Shown: positions 20,627 through 29,066 of the stretch, piece by piece | Layout: each line of letters opens with the position of its first letter | Numbering within the stretch: position 1 is the stretch's first letter | Assembly (NCBI RefSeq): GCF_024834065.1 | Contig: NZ_JANUYA010000004.1 | Span: 1 to 64,000, forward strand | Direction of reading: 5' to 3' | Origin: Mycoplasma sp. CSL7475-4 | GTDB taxonomy: Bacteria > Bacillota_I > Bacilli_A > Mycoplasmatales > Metamycoplasmataceae | DNA length: 64,000 nt | Translations under genes and position numbers: made by a program | The notes under the pieces: generated by a model | What the model was told of the DNA's origin: nothing | Database searches by the model: none | The model's input: only the letters and a program-made list of their open reading frames with translations

Positions 20627-21823
20627 CTAATTTTCATCCACGTAATGGGTATTGAAATTCCCGTGTATTTGATAAGTAGGTTTAATACTAATTCAAATAT
20701 TGGGGTCAATTGCTCTTAAATCTTTGATAATATTTTTCGTTTCTAATAAAAGCATTGTCGTATTGATTTTGTATACTTTTTCCCCAGTATAACCACTTTC
20801 AGTGGTAAATATTGAATATGCATGTCAGTATTTAATTTCTTTAAAGTACTCAACAATACGTGCAAATGATGCACCACACGAAATTTCGACATTCACTTTT
20901 TTATATTTTGGATATAAAATCGAAATCAAGCCATTTACAACAAATATGTAAACAAATGTAGTTAATTCACGCATACCAATAATTACACGTTGATTGATAA
21001 CTTTATATTGCTGTGTACCATCAGCAAAGTGAATTACTTTAGCTGCTGGATAATGTTTACGAGCAAAAGAGAAGATAACTAAGAAAATAATTGTAGTCAC
21101 AATTGCAAACACTGATAACATTCAACTTACACTTTTTTGTTTTTTAGTTGAAAAGTAATAAGCAATAATATCTGTTCCGCCGGTTGAACCGCCGAATTTT
21201 CACGCAAGTGAGATTGATATACCAACAAAAACTGAACCAATTAAACCATTAGCAATAATAGGTCATGTTATTGGGTTTTCAAATTTTTGTGAAATTCCTG
21301 TCTTCTCGTTGATAACCTCAATAACTTGTTCTCATCCAGGAGCAATATTGAAAACTTTTTGTGATCATGTGGCCACCGAGTTTTCACCCCCAATTGTTAA
21401 TAAAAAGTTAATTACAATTTGAAAGAGCATAAATTCTAAAGTATGGAGTGTAAAGGATAATTTTGTTTTTCGTCAAAACACGATAAACAGTGGAACATTA
21501 CACGCCAAATATAAAACTGCGAAATATGGTTTCGTGCTAGATCAAACCAAAGTGATTAGCATTGGTATTCCGGAAAGTCCAGAGGGAATAGTTTCAGATT
21601 TTTGTAAAAAAACAATTACACCAAAGTTGAAAAGAAAGGCCACCAAAAACATGTAAAATGTTCGTTGTAAATATTGCAACTTACGTTTATGTTTAACCTC
21701 TTTTTCGTGTGGATTTTCAAAATCATAAGCATAGGAACCCATTTTAAATTCTCTAATTTTTTGATTCACTTTACGAACTGCCAATGGTTCAGTTTTTTTA
21801 TTCTTATTGTTTTGATGATTCAT
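20627..21823 (-). CDS. YitT-family (DUF161/DUF2179) membrane protein
   Basis: 398 residues with many TGA Trp codons. A basic cytoplasmic N-terminus of about 55 residues is followed by several membrane segments (TFYMFLVAFLFNFGVIVF and others), the family signature FGGSTGGTDIIAYYFSTKK, and a soluble C-terminal domain of DUF2179 type (VNVEISCGASFARIVEYFKE). Transport or anchoring role unknown. No Shine-Dalgarno site; TATAAT ends six bases before the ATG, so the message is probably leaderless. Confidence 0.85.
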
Positions 21824-21905
21824 AGAGATATTATAATTAAAATTATTTTTTTAGTATATATATTTATATATAATCGGGCAATATTTTTTCCTGTTCAAAT
21901 CAAAA

Positions 21906-22637
21906 TTAATATGTAACTAAATCAGCAATATGAGTAATCAAGTTAGCTCCATTTTTCAGTAGAAAATTATTGCCATCTTCTAAATTTGTGCTCGGATAAC
22001 AATAAACATTTTTACCAAAATCAGTAAAACTATATGCTAAATTGATTATTCCCGAGCCTTCCTTTGAACCATAAATTACTAAATGCTTTCCGATCGCTGC
22101 TGTTAAAATATTCCTTTCTTTAAATCTTTGTAATTTTGGATTCACTTGTGGTGGATACTGACTTATATACAACTCGTTTTCAATATTGACATTGGGACTC
22201 AAATATGAGTGGCCACTTGCTAGAATGTGTAATATTTGATTATTATTTTGGCGGAAATATTTAGCTATGTTTCGGTCCATTTGACTAAAATCAGTTGTTA
22301 TTAATGCAAAGTTTTTACTGAAATTATCAATACTTTTTTCAATAAATTTGTCTGTATCATTATTATTTATATCGCCAGTTAAACAAATTAGATTTTTATT
22401 CAAAATGTCTAAATTGCCTTTATAGTAAATTACATATGGTGCATATTTAAGTGCTTTTAGTGCTTGCGGATATTCGTCATCAAAAACAGTGATATATTTA
22501 ACTCCTTCTCTTTTTAAATTATTCAACACTTGTTGGATATTAGACTCTTCGACTCGCTTTTTATTCACTAAATCCTTAAAAATTTTATAATTATCGCCTC
22601 TATTGATATATGAGAAATAAATTAGTAATTCATTCAT
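21906..22637 (-). CDS. dprA: DprA/Smf-like DNA-processing protein
   Basis: 243 residues. Divergent Rossmann-fold DprA: VKYITVFDDEYPQALKALKYAPYVIYYKG matches the family entry (YP..L..i.d.P..ly.kG), and the end EGSGIINLAYSFTDFGKNVY followed by GNNFLLKNGANLITH matches the SG...TA..A..GR.V.AVPG..GN.LL..GA.LI motifs. The usual strong GSR motif is weak. DprA protects incoming single-stranded DNA and loads RecA; whether this short form does so is unknown. SD GGAGGT. Confidence 0.8.
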   Translation of the reverse strand: MNELLIYFSYINRGDNYKIFKDLVNKKRVEESNIQQVLNNLKREGVKYITVFDDEYPQALKALKYAPYVIYYKGNLDILNKNLICLTGDINNNDTDKFIEKSIDNFSKNFALITTDFSQMDRNIAKYFRQNNNQILHILASGHSYLSPNVNIENELYISQYPPQVNPKLQRFKERNILTAAIGKHLVIYGSKEGSGIINLAYSFTDFGKNVYCYPSTNLEDGNNFLLKNGANLITHIADLVTY

Positions 22638-22721
22638 TCTACCTCCGATATTTCAACAAATAAATTGATTTTTATTTTAAAAAAAGAACTTTTTTATTAC
22701 TTTCTAAATTTGAAAATAAAA

Positions 22722-22739
22722 AATCAGCTTGCGCTGATT
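22722..22739 (-). terminator. Intrinsic terminator of rplU-rpmA
   Basis: Stem AATCAGC/GCTGATT with a four-base loop, followed on the minus strand by TTTTTATTTTC. It stands just after the rpmA stop. Confidence 0.8.
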
Positions 22740-22745
22740 ATAATA

Positions 22746-23021
22746 TTATTTGTTTTTTGGAGTTACAACTCTCTCTTCATATACTGAGGCATATGTACGG
22801 TTTCTACGTTTTTCAAATTTAACGTATCCTGTAATTAAAGCATAAATTGTATCGTCTTTACCAATTCCAGCATTTGTACCAGGAAAAATTTTTGTTCCTC
22901 TTTGACGGAAAATAATTGATCCTGCTGTACAGAATTGACCATCACCTAGTTTTATACCAAGTCTTTGGCCGCGACTATCACGACCATTTTTGGTAGAACC
23001 ACCGGCTTTCGTGTGTGCCAT
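22746..23021 (-). CDS. rpmA: 50S ribosomal protein L27 without N-terminal leader
   Basis: 91 residues starting [19 protein letters not shown], as in proteobacteria. Most Firmicutes L27 proteins carry a short N-terminal leader with a cleavage site for the protease Prp, whose gene sits between rplU and rpmA. Here both the leader and the intervening gene are absent; only seven bases separate the genes. L27 reaches the peptidyl-transferase centre with its N-terminus. Confidence 0.97.
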   Translation of the reverse strand: MAHTKAGGSTKNGRDSRGQRLGIKLGDGQFCTAGSIIFRQRGTKIFPGTNAGIGKDDTIYALITGYVKFEKRRNRTYASVYEERVVTPKNK

Positions 23022-23028
23022 TTCTAAA

Positions 23029-23328
23029 TTATCCTACTATTTTGTTTACTAGAACACGTGTATAAGGTTGACGGTGTCCTAATTTTCTTTTGTGAGTTGA
23101 TTTAGCATTGTGACGGTATACGATAATTTTTTTGCTTTTGCCTTGTTTTTGGATTTCTCCTTCAACATACGCTTTTTCAAGATATGGTTGACCAATTTTT
23201 TCACCAACCAATAAAACCTTGTCAAATTTAACTTTTGAACCTTCTTCACCTTCGATTTTTTCGATGAAGATTGTTTGTCCTTCTTTGACTAAAATTTGTT
23301 TGCCTCCAGTTTCAATAATAGCGATCAT
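23029..23328 (-). CDS. rplU: 50S ribosomal protein L21
   Basis: 99 residues: [33 protein letters not shown] and [19 protein letters not shown] are typical. It lies behind a structured leader and before rpmA. Confidence 0.97.
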   Translation of the reverse strand: MIAIIETGGKQILVKEGQTIFIEKIEGEEGSKVKFDKVLLVGEKIGQPYLEKAYVEGEIQKQGKSKKIIVYRHNAKSTHKRKLGHRQPYTRVLVNKIVG

Positions 23329-23341
23329 ATCTATTAATCTC

Positions 23342-23398
23342 CTGAATTTTGTGGCTCATCTTAAGGGTGATGCGAAGCATACTTGTAAACCCGTTCAG
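23342..23398 (-). ncRNA. Structured L21-type leader of rplU-rpmA
   Basis: Minus-strand RNA forms a nested set of stems: CUGAA (23398-23394... region) with UUCAG (23346-23342), GGGU (23392-23389) with ACCC (23368-23365), and an apical AUGC/GCAU hairpin with a three-base loop (23380-23370). The outer stem touches the AGGAG before rplU. L21 leaders are a known family of autoregulatory ribosomal leaders in Firmicutes; assignment to that family is by position and shape. Confidence 0.6.
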
Positions 23399-23422
23399 AA
23401 TGGTTACAAAAGTAACGTTGTT

Positions 23423-23428
23423 ATTATA
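23423..23428 (-). promoter_or_regulatory. -10 box of the rplU promoter
   Basis: TATAAT on the minus strand about 95 bases before rplU. It places the transcription start just in front of the structured leader. The -35 match is poor. Confidence 0.55.
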
Positions 23429-23464
23429 ATACATAAGCCCGTAAAGAAAAGAATTTTTATTTAA

Positions 23465-23719
23465 TTAATAACTTAAATAAATACTTTTTGTTTTTGTGAT
23501 TGAATTTTCTACCGCTTTGCCCGGTTCATTGTTTCATTTTATTGAATTGGTTCCGGTTTTACTTTCACCTGATTTAGAAGTGAACATTCTAATTACATTG
23601 GCAATTGCACTAAAACCTGATATTACAATTGGTGCAATTGCTGTGAATGCCGAAAGCGCGCTACCTCCATAAATTTTTGCTTGTTCTTTGATTGGAATTT
23701 TTTTGATATTGTATTTCAT
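23465..23719 (-). CDS. Double-glycine leader peptide, bacteriocin-like
   Basis: 84 residues, start at 23719 with a strong GGGAGGT site; an upstream in-frame ATG at 23764 has none. The first 15 residues (MKYNIKKIPIKEQAKIYGG, GG at the end) look like the leader of peptides exported by C39-peptidase ABC transporters. The rest is a hydrophobic small-residue helix (SALSAFTAIAPIVISGFSAI), a basic turn (IRMFTSKSG) and a polar tail; one Trp is TGA. No transporter or immunity gene is adjacent. I do not recognise a named family. A signal-less membrane peptide is the main alternative. Confidence 0.6.
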
Positions 23720-23784
23720 TTTACCTCCCAATTGACATATACGATTTAACGAAATTTTTTTCAAAAAAGGAAAAAAATAATAAA

Positions 23785-23804
23785 AAACCGCAGTTGTGCG
23801 GTTT
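23785..23804 (-). terminator. Intrinsic terminator of mscL
   Basis: Stem AAACCGCA/TGCGGTTT with loop of four bases, followed on the minus strand by TTTATTATTTTTTT. Confidence 0.85.
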
Positions 23805-23808
23805 GTAA

Positions 23809-24243
23809 TTATTGTCTCTTTTCAAAGTTTTCATTCAATTTTTTCAATTCAGCTAAAATCAATTCTTCAGTGGTTGGATCTGGTTTTGGTTTTTCTTTAA
23901 GTTTTAATAATTTTCTAAAATCAACTACCGCTTTTATGATAAACACTGTCATCATTACTAAATAAATAACAATTGTGACAATAATAAAAGCGAGTAATGC
24001 TGCTAGGAATTTACCAATTAAAATGTTCTCGCCAATAGTTCATTTTTGAATTTCACTAAAACCAAATAATGATGCGATCGGTGGCAAAATAACGTCATTA
24101 GCCAATGATTTAACTACTGTATTAAATGAAGTCCCGATTAAAAGCCCAATAGCCAACATCAACATGTTGCTCTTTTTGACTAAACTTCATGCATCTTTGC
24201 TAGCGGTTTTAAATTTATTTAAATGTTTATTATCTTTTTTCAT
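23809..24243 (-). CDS. mscL: Large-conductance mechanosensitive channel MscL
   Basis: 144 residues, Trp codons as TGA. N-terminal basic helix, TM1 with SNMLMLAIGLLIGTSFNTVVKSLANDVILPP (the conserved G..G...F..IV.SLV.DVIMPP region), a short loop, TM2 (LAALLAFIIVTIVIYLVMM) and a charged C-terminal helix. It forms the pentameric tension-gated pore that releases solutes on hypo-osmotic shock. SD GGAGAAAA; it starts 32 bases after grpE. Confidence 0.92.
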
Positions 24244-24274
24244 AGTGAAGTTTTTCTCCGATTTAATATTGAAT

Positions 24275-25099
24275 TTATTGTTCTTTTTTACTCAAAACCA
24301 CTATCGCAGGTTTTATTACTCTATCAAAAAGCATGTAAGCATCAGAATTTACTTTCACAATTGTATTTGCTTCTTTATCGTTATCAATAACAAAGTCGAT
24401 TGCTTTTTGAGAATTAGGATCGAATGCATCTCCAATATTTGGCTTAACAATTTTAAGTCCGTGTGAGCCAAAGACATTTTCGACCATTGATAAAACCATT
24501 TCAAACCCTTTAACATAGGTCTTGACGTTATTGTCGGGAGTATTAACTCCTGATGCAATTGCTGCTTTTAATGTTGAATAAGGATTGCTAAATTCTTCAA
24601 AAAACTTTTGCAATGCATATTGTCTAATTTTTTTAATTTCGTCTTCAGGAACTGTAATTCTTTTGTTTTCGGCAATTTTATTAGATAATTCACGCACTTT
24701 TTCTTTTAAATCTTGATTAATTTCTTCCAAAACAACAAATTTTTCGTTCAGTTGTTTATTGATTTTGGTTAAATTTTCAATTTCTGTGTTCAAATTGTCA
24801 ATCTTTTGTTGCTCTTTGTTTTCTTTTTTTGAATAACGTTTTTTGAAAGTAAGGTTAAAAATTTCAATATTTAAAGTTTTACCTTCAATATCAGGGTCAT
24901 TTGTATTCTGAAATAAATGCGAAATAGTGTATTTTTCCATTCATCCAGCTTGAATGATTTTATCATCAACATCTGGGGCAATTTGATTTTTACCTAATGT
25001 CATCAAAAAATTACGTTTTGTTAATTGTTTGATAATTTTGCCTTGATTAAATACTTTAACATCAACTTTTATTTTTGAACCCAATTCTAATTTTTTCAT
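24275..25099 (-). CDS. grpE: GrpE nucleotide exchange factor with N-terminal FKBP-like domain
   Basis: 274 residues. Residues 1-88 resemble an FKBP/trigger-factor PPIase domain: KIKVDVKVFNQGKIIKQL, FLMTLGKNQIAPDVDDKIIQ and IEGKTLNIEIFNL line up with the strand and loop pattern of that fold. Residues 95-155 are the long coiled coil and residues 160-270 the GrpE head (ALQKFFEEFSNPYSTLKAAI ... GLKIVKPNIGDAFDPN). A TGA Trp (QAGW) joins the two parts. GrpE releases ADP from DnaK. It follows hrcA in a TAATG overlap and shares its heat-shock control. Confidence 0.88.
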
Positions 25100-26106
25100 T
25101 ATTTTTCTCCTTTATCGATAATTAAATCTTCTAATAATTTGATTGCTGCGATTGATTTATGATAATTCATTCTATTTGAGCCAACTAGACTTATCTCTCT
25201 AATTTTACTGTCGCCGCCTTCAATTTTCTTAGTAATTATTGAGCTGTGATCATCACGTACTGATATTTTAAGTGTTGAATCATCATCGCTCTTGTCTCCT
25301 TCAATTGTTTTTCAAATTGATTGATTTTCTATTAAGTATAAAATGTTCGAAAGATCTCTACGTGATATTTCGTCAACTAGAACAATTTTGTCTTTTCCAT
25401 ATACAACGTTTTTATTTTGCAATTCAAAGTCAAATACATTATTAACCATGCTTTCAAGTATTGATTCATAATTTTTAATTTGTGCCGCTAAAATTGGAGC
25501 TAGACTGTCCGCTGTTTCTTTTAATTTTAAAATTGGAACATTAATCATTCTCTCTTTAAAAATTCTAATAGCAATTCTTAAATCTTCCATGTCGCTTTTG
25601 GTTAAATCAATATTTACAGTTTTATGACTTACTTCACCAAATGAAGTAACTAAAACTATTGTTGCCATGTCGTTACTCAACGGAACTAATTGAATACTTT
25701 TTAGTGTTGAATTTTCGTTAGTTTCGCTGGTAATTAATGTTAATCCTATTGTGTCCGAAATAGCTTTACATGCTTCTTTAATTGTTTCATCAACATTGGC
25801 ACGACGATTAGCAAAAATATCTTTAATTTTTTCTCTTAATGAATATGAATCGTGAAGAACAAGGAAATTTGCATAGTATTTATAACCCTTAACTGAAGGG
25901 ATTCTACCACTTGATGTATATGTTTTTTCTAAATATCCCATTTGTTCTAAATCGTTCATAATATAGCGAACTTTTGCACTTGAAAATTTAATACCAAATC
26001 TCTCAACAAGTGTTGTTGAACCTACTGGTTGTCCTGTCTCAATATACAAATCTATAACTGATTTTAAAATCAATCGTTTGTCTGGATTTAAATCATAATT
26101 ATTCAT
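25099..26106 (-). CDS. hrcA: Heat-inducible transcription repressor HrcA
   Basis: 335 residues. N-terminal winged helix (ILKSVIDLYIETGQPVGSTTLV, SSAKVRYIMNDLEQMGYLEK, TSSGRIPSVKGYKYY) and the C-terminal GAF-like domain; one TGA Trp near the end. It binds CIRCE and represses chaperone genes. No Shine-Dalgarno site: TATAAT ends six bases before the ATG, so the mRNA is probably leaderless. A CIRCE-like operator overlaps the promoter, giving autoregulation. Confidence 0.95.
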
Positions 26107-26112
26107 AAAATT

Positions 26113-26118
26113 ATTATA
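26113..26118 (-). promoter_or_regulatory. -10 box of the hrcA promoter
   Basis: TATAAT on the minus strand with AATTTT between it and the ATG at 26106. The start of transcription, usually about seven bases downstream, falls on the start codon. Confidence 0.7.
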
Positions 26119-26125
26119 CCATTTT

Positions 26126-26152
26126 TTAGCAAATTTACCTTTTGAGTGCTAA
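26126..26152 (-). promoter_or_regulatory. CIRCE operator (HrcA box), one half-site degenerate
   Basis: On the minus strand TTAGCACTC - nine bases - ATTTGCTAA. The consensus is TTAGCACTC-N9-GAGTGCTAA: the distal arm is perfect, the promoter-proximal arm keeps GCTAA and differs in three of nine bases. It sits eight bases upstream of the hrcA -10 box. Confidence 0.85.
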
Positions 26153-26455
26153 ATTTAGTTCAAAAAAATGTGAGTATATTATTGAAATAAAAGTTTGCAA
26201 CTTTAAGAAAATTAAAGATATTTAAACGCTTTATTTTTGGCTAGCCTTAAATTAAACACGCAAACGCTTTAGTAAAACAAGAACAATAAATTAAAGGGTA
26301 TTTTATTCAAAAAGCTGAATATTTTATTGATTAAACTACTGAATTTATTGATATTTTATGTTTTTTGTTGGCAATACTATTCGTTCAATTTATTGACTTT
26401 TAGGTCAGTATTATTTTATTTGTTTTTGTACTTTGTTTTAACGCAACAAAAACAA
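26153..26455. other. Intergenic stretch between hrcA and rpmE
   Basis: About 300 bases, very A/T-rich. A short plus-strand frame (26327-26515) runs through the terminator and the end of rpmE and is not credible. I see no RNA gene, repeat or DnaA-box cluster. Confidence 0.5.
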
Positions 26456-26475
26456 AAAACGCCAATCGGCGTTTT
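26456..26475 (-). terminator. Intrinsic terminator of rpmE
   Basis: Stem AAAACGCC/GGCGTTTT, four-base loop, followed on the minus strand by TTGTTTTTG. Confidence 0.85.
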
Positions 26476-26484
26476 AGTGAAAAA

Positions 26485-26697
26485 TTATTTTTTGCCTGAT
26501 TTTGCAAGACGTTGATTGAATTTGTCAATCATACCTGTTGCTTTAGTTTTAGCTCTATCACCTGTGTAGGCTACGTGGCAACCTGAACAAACGTCAACTG
26601 AAATTGATGATTTTGTTGTACCGAATTCGAATTCTGTATTACATGTTGAACATACAACTTTAACAGTGTTGTATTTTGGATGTATATCTTTTTTCAT
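26485..26697 (-). CDS. rpmE: 50S ribosomal protein L31, zinc type
   Basis: 70 residues with MKKDIHPKYNTVKVVCSTC, VDVCSGCHVAYTGD: the cysteines CSTC and CSGC form the zinc site of the C+ type. SD AGGAG upstream. Confidence 0.96.
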   Translation of the reverse strand: MKKDIHPKYNTVKVVCSTCNTEFEFGTTKSSISVDVCSGCHVAYTGDRAKTKATGMIDKFNQRLAKSGKK

Positions 26698-26717
26698 AAA
26701 TGTCTCCTAAACCTTAA

Positions 26718-27314
26718 TTATTTTGAGTAGAACTCAACAACTAGGTTTTCTTTAATTTCTGGTAATACTTCGGTTCTTTCAGGTAGACGATCGAAAGAAA
26801 CTTCGAATTCTTTTAATGTCATTCAGCCTGCTGTACGTTTTTCAGCTAAGTTTGCTGTAATTTGTACATTTTTTTGTGATTTTTCTTTTAGAGCAATTTT
26901 TTGACCAACTTTAACTAACATAGATGGAATATTTGCTTTTTTACCATCTAATGTAAAGTGGTTGTGAGCAACTAATTGTCTTGCTTGTCTTCTTGTGTTA
27001 GCAAAACCAGCACGGTATACTAAGTTATCTAAACGTGATTCAAGTAATTGAATTAAGTTTGTACCTAAAACACCTTTGATTTTTGCTGCTTTTTCAAATA
27101 ATTTTCTTAATTGTTTTTCATTTAAACCATAAACAAATTTAACTTTTTGTTTTTCGTATAAGTGTAGACCGTAGTCTGATAATTTTACACGTTTGTTACC
27201 GTGTTGTCCTGGTGCGTAAGATCTCTTTTTACCTTTTGAAAACTCTTTACCTGTTTCCAAAATTGAGAAACCGTAACGACGTGATTTTTTAAAAACTGGA
27301 CCTGTGTATCTCAT
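26718..27314 (-). CDS. rpsD: 30S ribosomal protein S4
   Basis: 198 residues. Start [17 protein letters not shown] at 27314 with AGAGGAAAC before it; a longer frame to 27437 lies in the structured leader and is rejected. [20 protein letters not shown] and the S4 RNA-binding domain ([29 protein letters not shown]) are present. A TGA Trp after KRTAG precedes the last 35 residues. S4 starts 16S assembly. Confidence 0.97.
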
Positions 27315-27354
27315 GTTTCCTCTTTCTGCATAAAACGTCAAAAGGGATAATCTC

Positions 27355-27449
27355 CAGCTAATTAATATTTGTTTAATGATTTCGGTTTTCAGCAATCCTA
27401 CTTTCAAATCCATTATGAACAAATATGTCATAGCCATGGTTATCAGCTG
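27355..27449 (-). ncRNA. Structured leader of rpsD, possible S4 autoregulatory element
   Basis: Three nested pairings in the minus-strand RNA: CAGCT (27448-27444) with AGCTG (27359-27355), AUAUUUGUU (27426-27418) with AACAAAUAU (27373-27365), nine perfect pairs, and an inner GAUUU/AAAUC. A TATAAT at 27469-27464 puts the transcript start just upstream. S4 autoregulation through a leader is known in several bacteria; the match to a named leader class is not established. Confidence 0.5.
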
Positions 27450-27463
27450 TAATATGCTTTTGA

Positions 27464-27469
27464 ATTATA
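27464..27469 (-). promoter_or_regulatory. -10 box of the rpsD promoter
   Basis: TATAAT on the minus strand, about 150 bases before the rpsD start. It explains the long leader. Confidence 0.5.
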
Positions 27470-27585
27470 ATATAAATGCAAATTTATCAAAACAGATAAT
27501 TTCATTTTTAAATAGACATTTTTTGCTTTTGTTTTTCTATTTTTTTCTGTTTTTTTACATAATTTCTAAGATTGTTTGTTATTTT

Positions 27586-29064
27586 TCAAATTTTAAACTG
27601 TATATTCGAGTGATCTAAGAATGAATAATTAGAGCGATATTCGTATATCATACACATTTTTAAATCAACGCAAATCTTGCTTTTATAAAAGTCATAATAA
27701 ATTAATATTTCGTGTTTTTTAATTGTTTCAACTCTAAATAAATAATATTTACCATTATCCCATTTCTCAATAACTTCCATTTGAGCTCATTGCTTGTCTT
27801 TTTTACCGTTGTATAAATTTCTTATAAAACTAGAAATGTATTTTATGTTTTTGGGCTGTAATTTATATTCTTCATGTTTGGTCTTAACAACGCCAAAATT
27901 TTCTATCAGTTTGTTGTATCTAAAACTCAATAAATTATTTCTATTAACATATGAATTTAACATTCATTGTAGACAAGCGAAAAAATAATAATTGTTAAAC
28001 TCTAGGGAATATTTGGGGTTAGGAATAAAATTATTTTCAGTGTAAGCAAAGACAAAATTTTTGTCGTCTTTATACATTCTATAGGTGTTTTCGTCAAAAT
28101 ATTCTCATTCAATATGGTATTGAGATAACAAATCCTTAACAGCATAATTAGCAGTATAAGGAATTAAAATTTTGAATTGAGAAACATCAACTTTTCCTCT
28201 CTTATATTCTTCTAAATAAAAATCAAGATAAAGAAGAGCAAGAAAATTAGAATTTAGAAAACGGTATTTATTGTTAATCAATAAACCGACATTTAACTCA
28301 GATAATTCATCTATATGGAAAATGTTATTTATGTTTCTTTTTAATAATCTTCTTTTATTAAACCAAGTTAGAAATTTTAAAAACTTAAAACTGTGCGCTT
28401 TCCGAGTGGTTTTGAATGTATCTTCACTGCCGTTATTGATTAGTAATTTTTCCAAAATTTTTGAATTACTTTTAACTGTGTATGAAAGCAAGTGAGTTGA
28501 TAAATATCTTTGCTTAATGTTTAAAAAAGGTTTCAATATTTGTTCTTTGGAGGTCAATAAATCACAGTATTTTTTATACTCAATTTGCTCGAATGGTTGC
28601 AATTCATAATCAATATTAAAGACTGGATTTTGATCATAAATTTGAGTGATTTCTTCAATGTCTTTCCCGTTCAAATTTTCAAAATTTTTGTCCTTGATTT
28701 GCACTTTTACAAACTTGTTTTTAACAGAAATACTGATTTTAATTAAATAATCTATCGGTTCATTTTTAACAACAAATTCATCAACCATTAGTGGAATAGA
28801 AATGTGCTTATCAAATTCGTATATTTTGTGTCCTTGTTGTTGTAAAAAACACGCTATTTTACTGATATACTGATTTTGTGTTACTCCTTCAATTGAAATT
28901 AAAATATTTGAATTAGCTTCAATAACCGAATTAATTCCTTTTGCTAACAAAATTAATGAAGACTTAGAAATTGGTTTTTTTTCTGTTTTTTGTTTAAAAA
29001 TTAAAGAATTATTGACTAGCATCAATGAATCTTTAGGGTTATTTTTATTTGAATTTAATTTCAT
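27586..29064 (-). CDS. Phosphohexomutase-like pseudoenzyme, catalytic motifs lost
   Basis: 492 residues, joined across three TGA Trp codons. No function is assigned with certainty. The order of segments follows the alpha-D-phosphohexomutase fold: NILISIEGVTQNQYISKIA (domain I phosphate-loop strand), QQQGHKIYEFDKHISIPLMV, then domain II LNIKQRYLSTHLLSYTVKSN at the place of YTPLHGTG, domain III ELNVGLLINNKYRFLNSNF at the place of DPDADR...LTGNE, and VFAYTENNF at the place of fGyEES. The catalytic Ser loop (TASHNP) reads KISISVKN and the metal DxDxD is gone. It starts two bases after gyrA, so it is co-transcribed. Confidence 0.55.
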
Positions 29065-29066
29065 AA

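Noticed and set aside
26327-26515. Plus-strand frame upstream of rpmE
   Set aside because: Runs through the rpmE terminator and into rpmE; no SD and no motif.
27315-27437. In-frame extension of rpsD starting at 27437
   Set aside because: The conserved S4 start MRYTGP at 27314 has its own SD, and the extension lies in the paired leader RNA.
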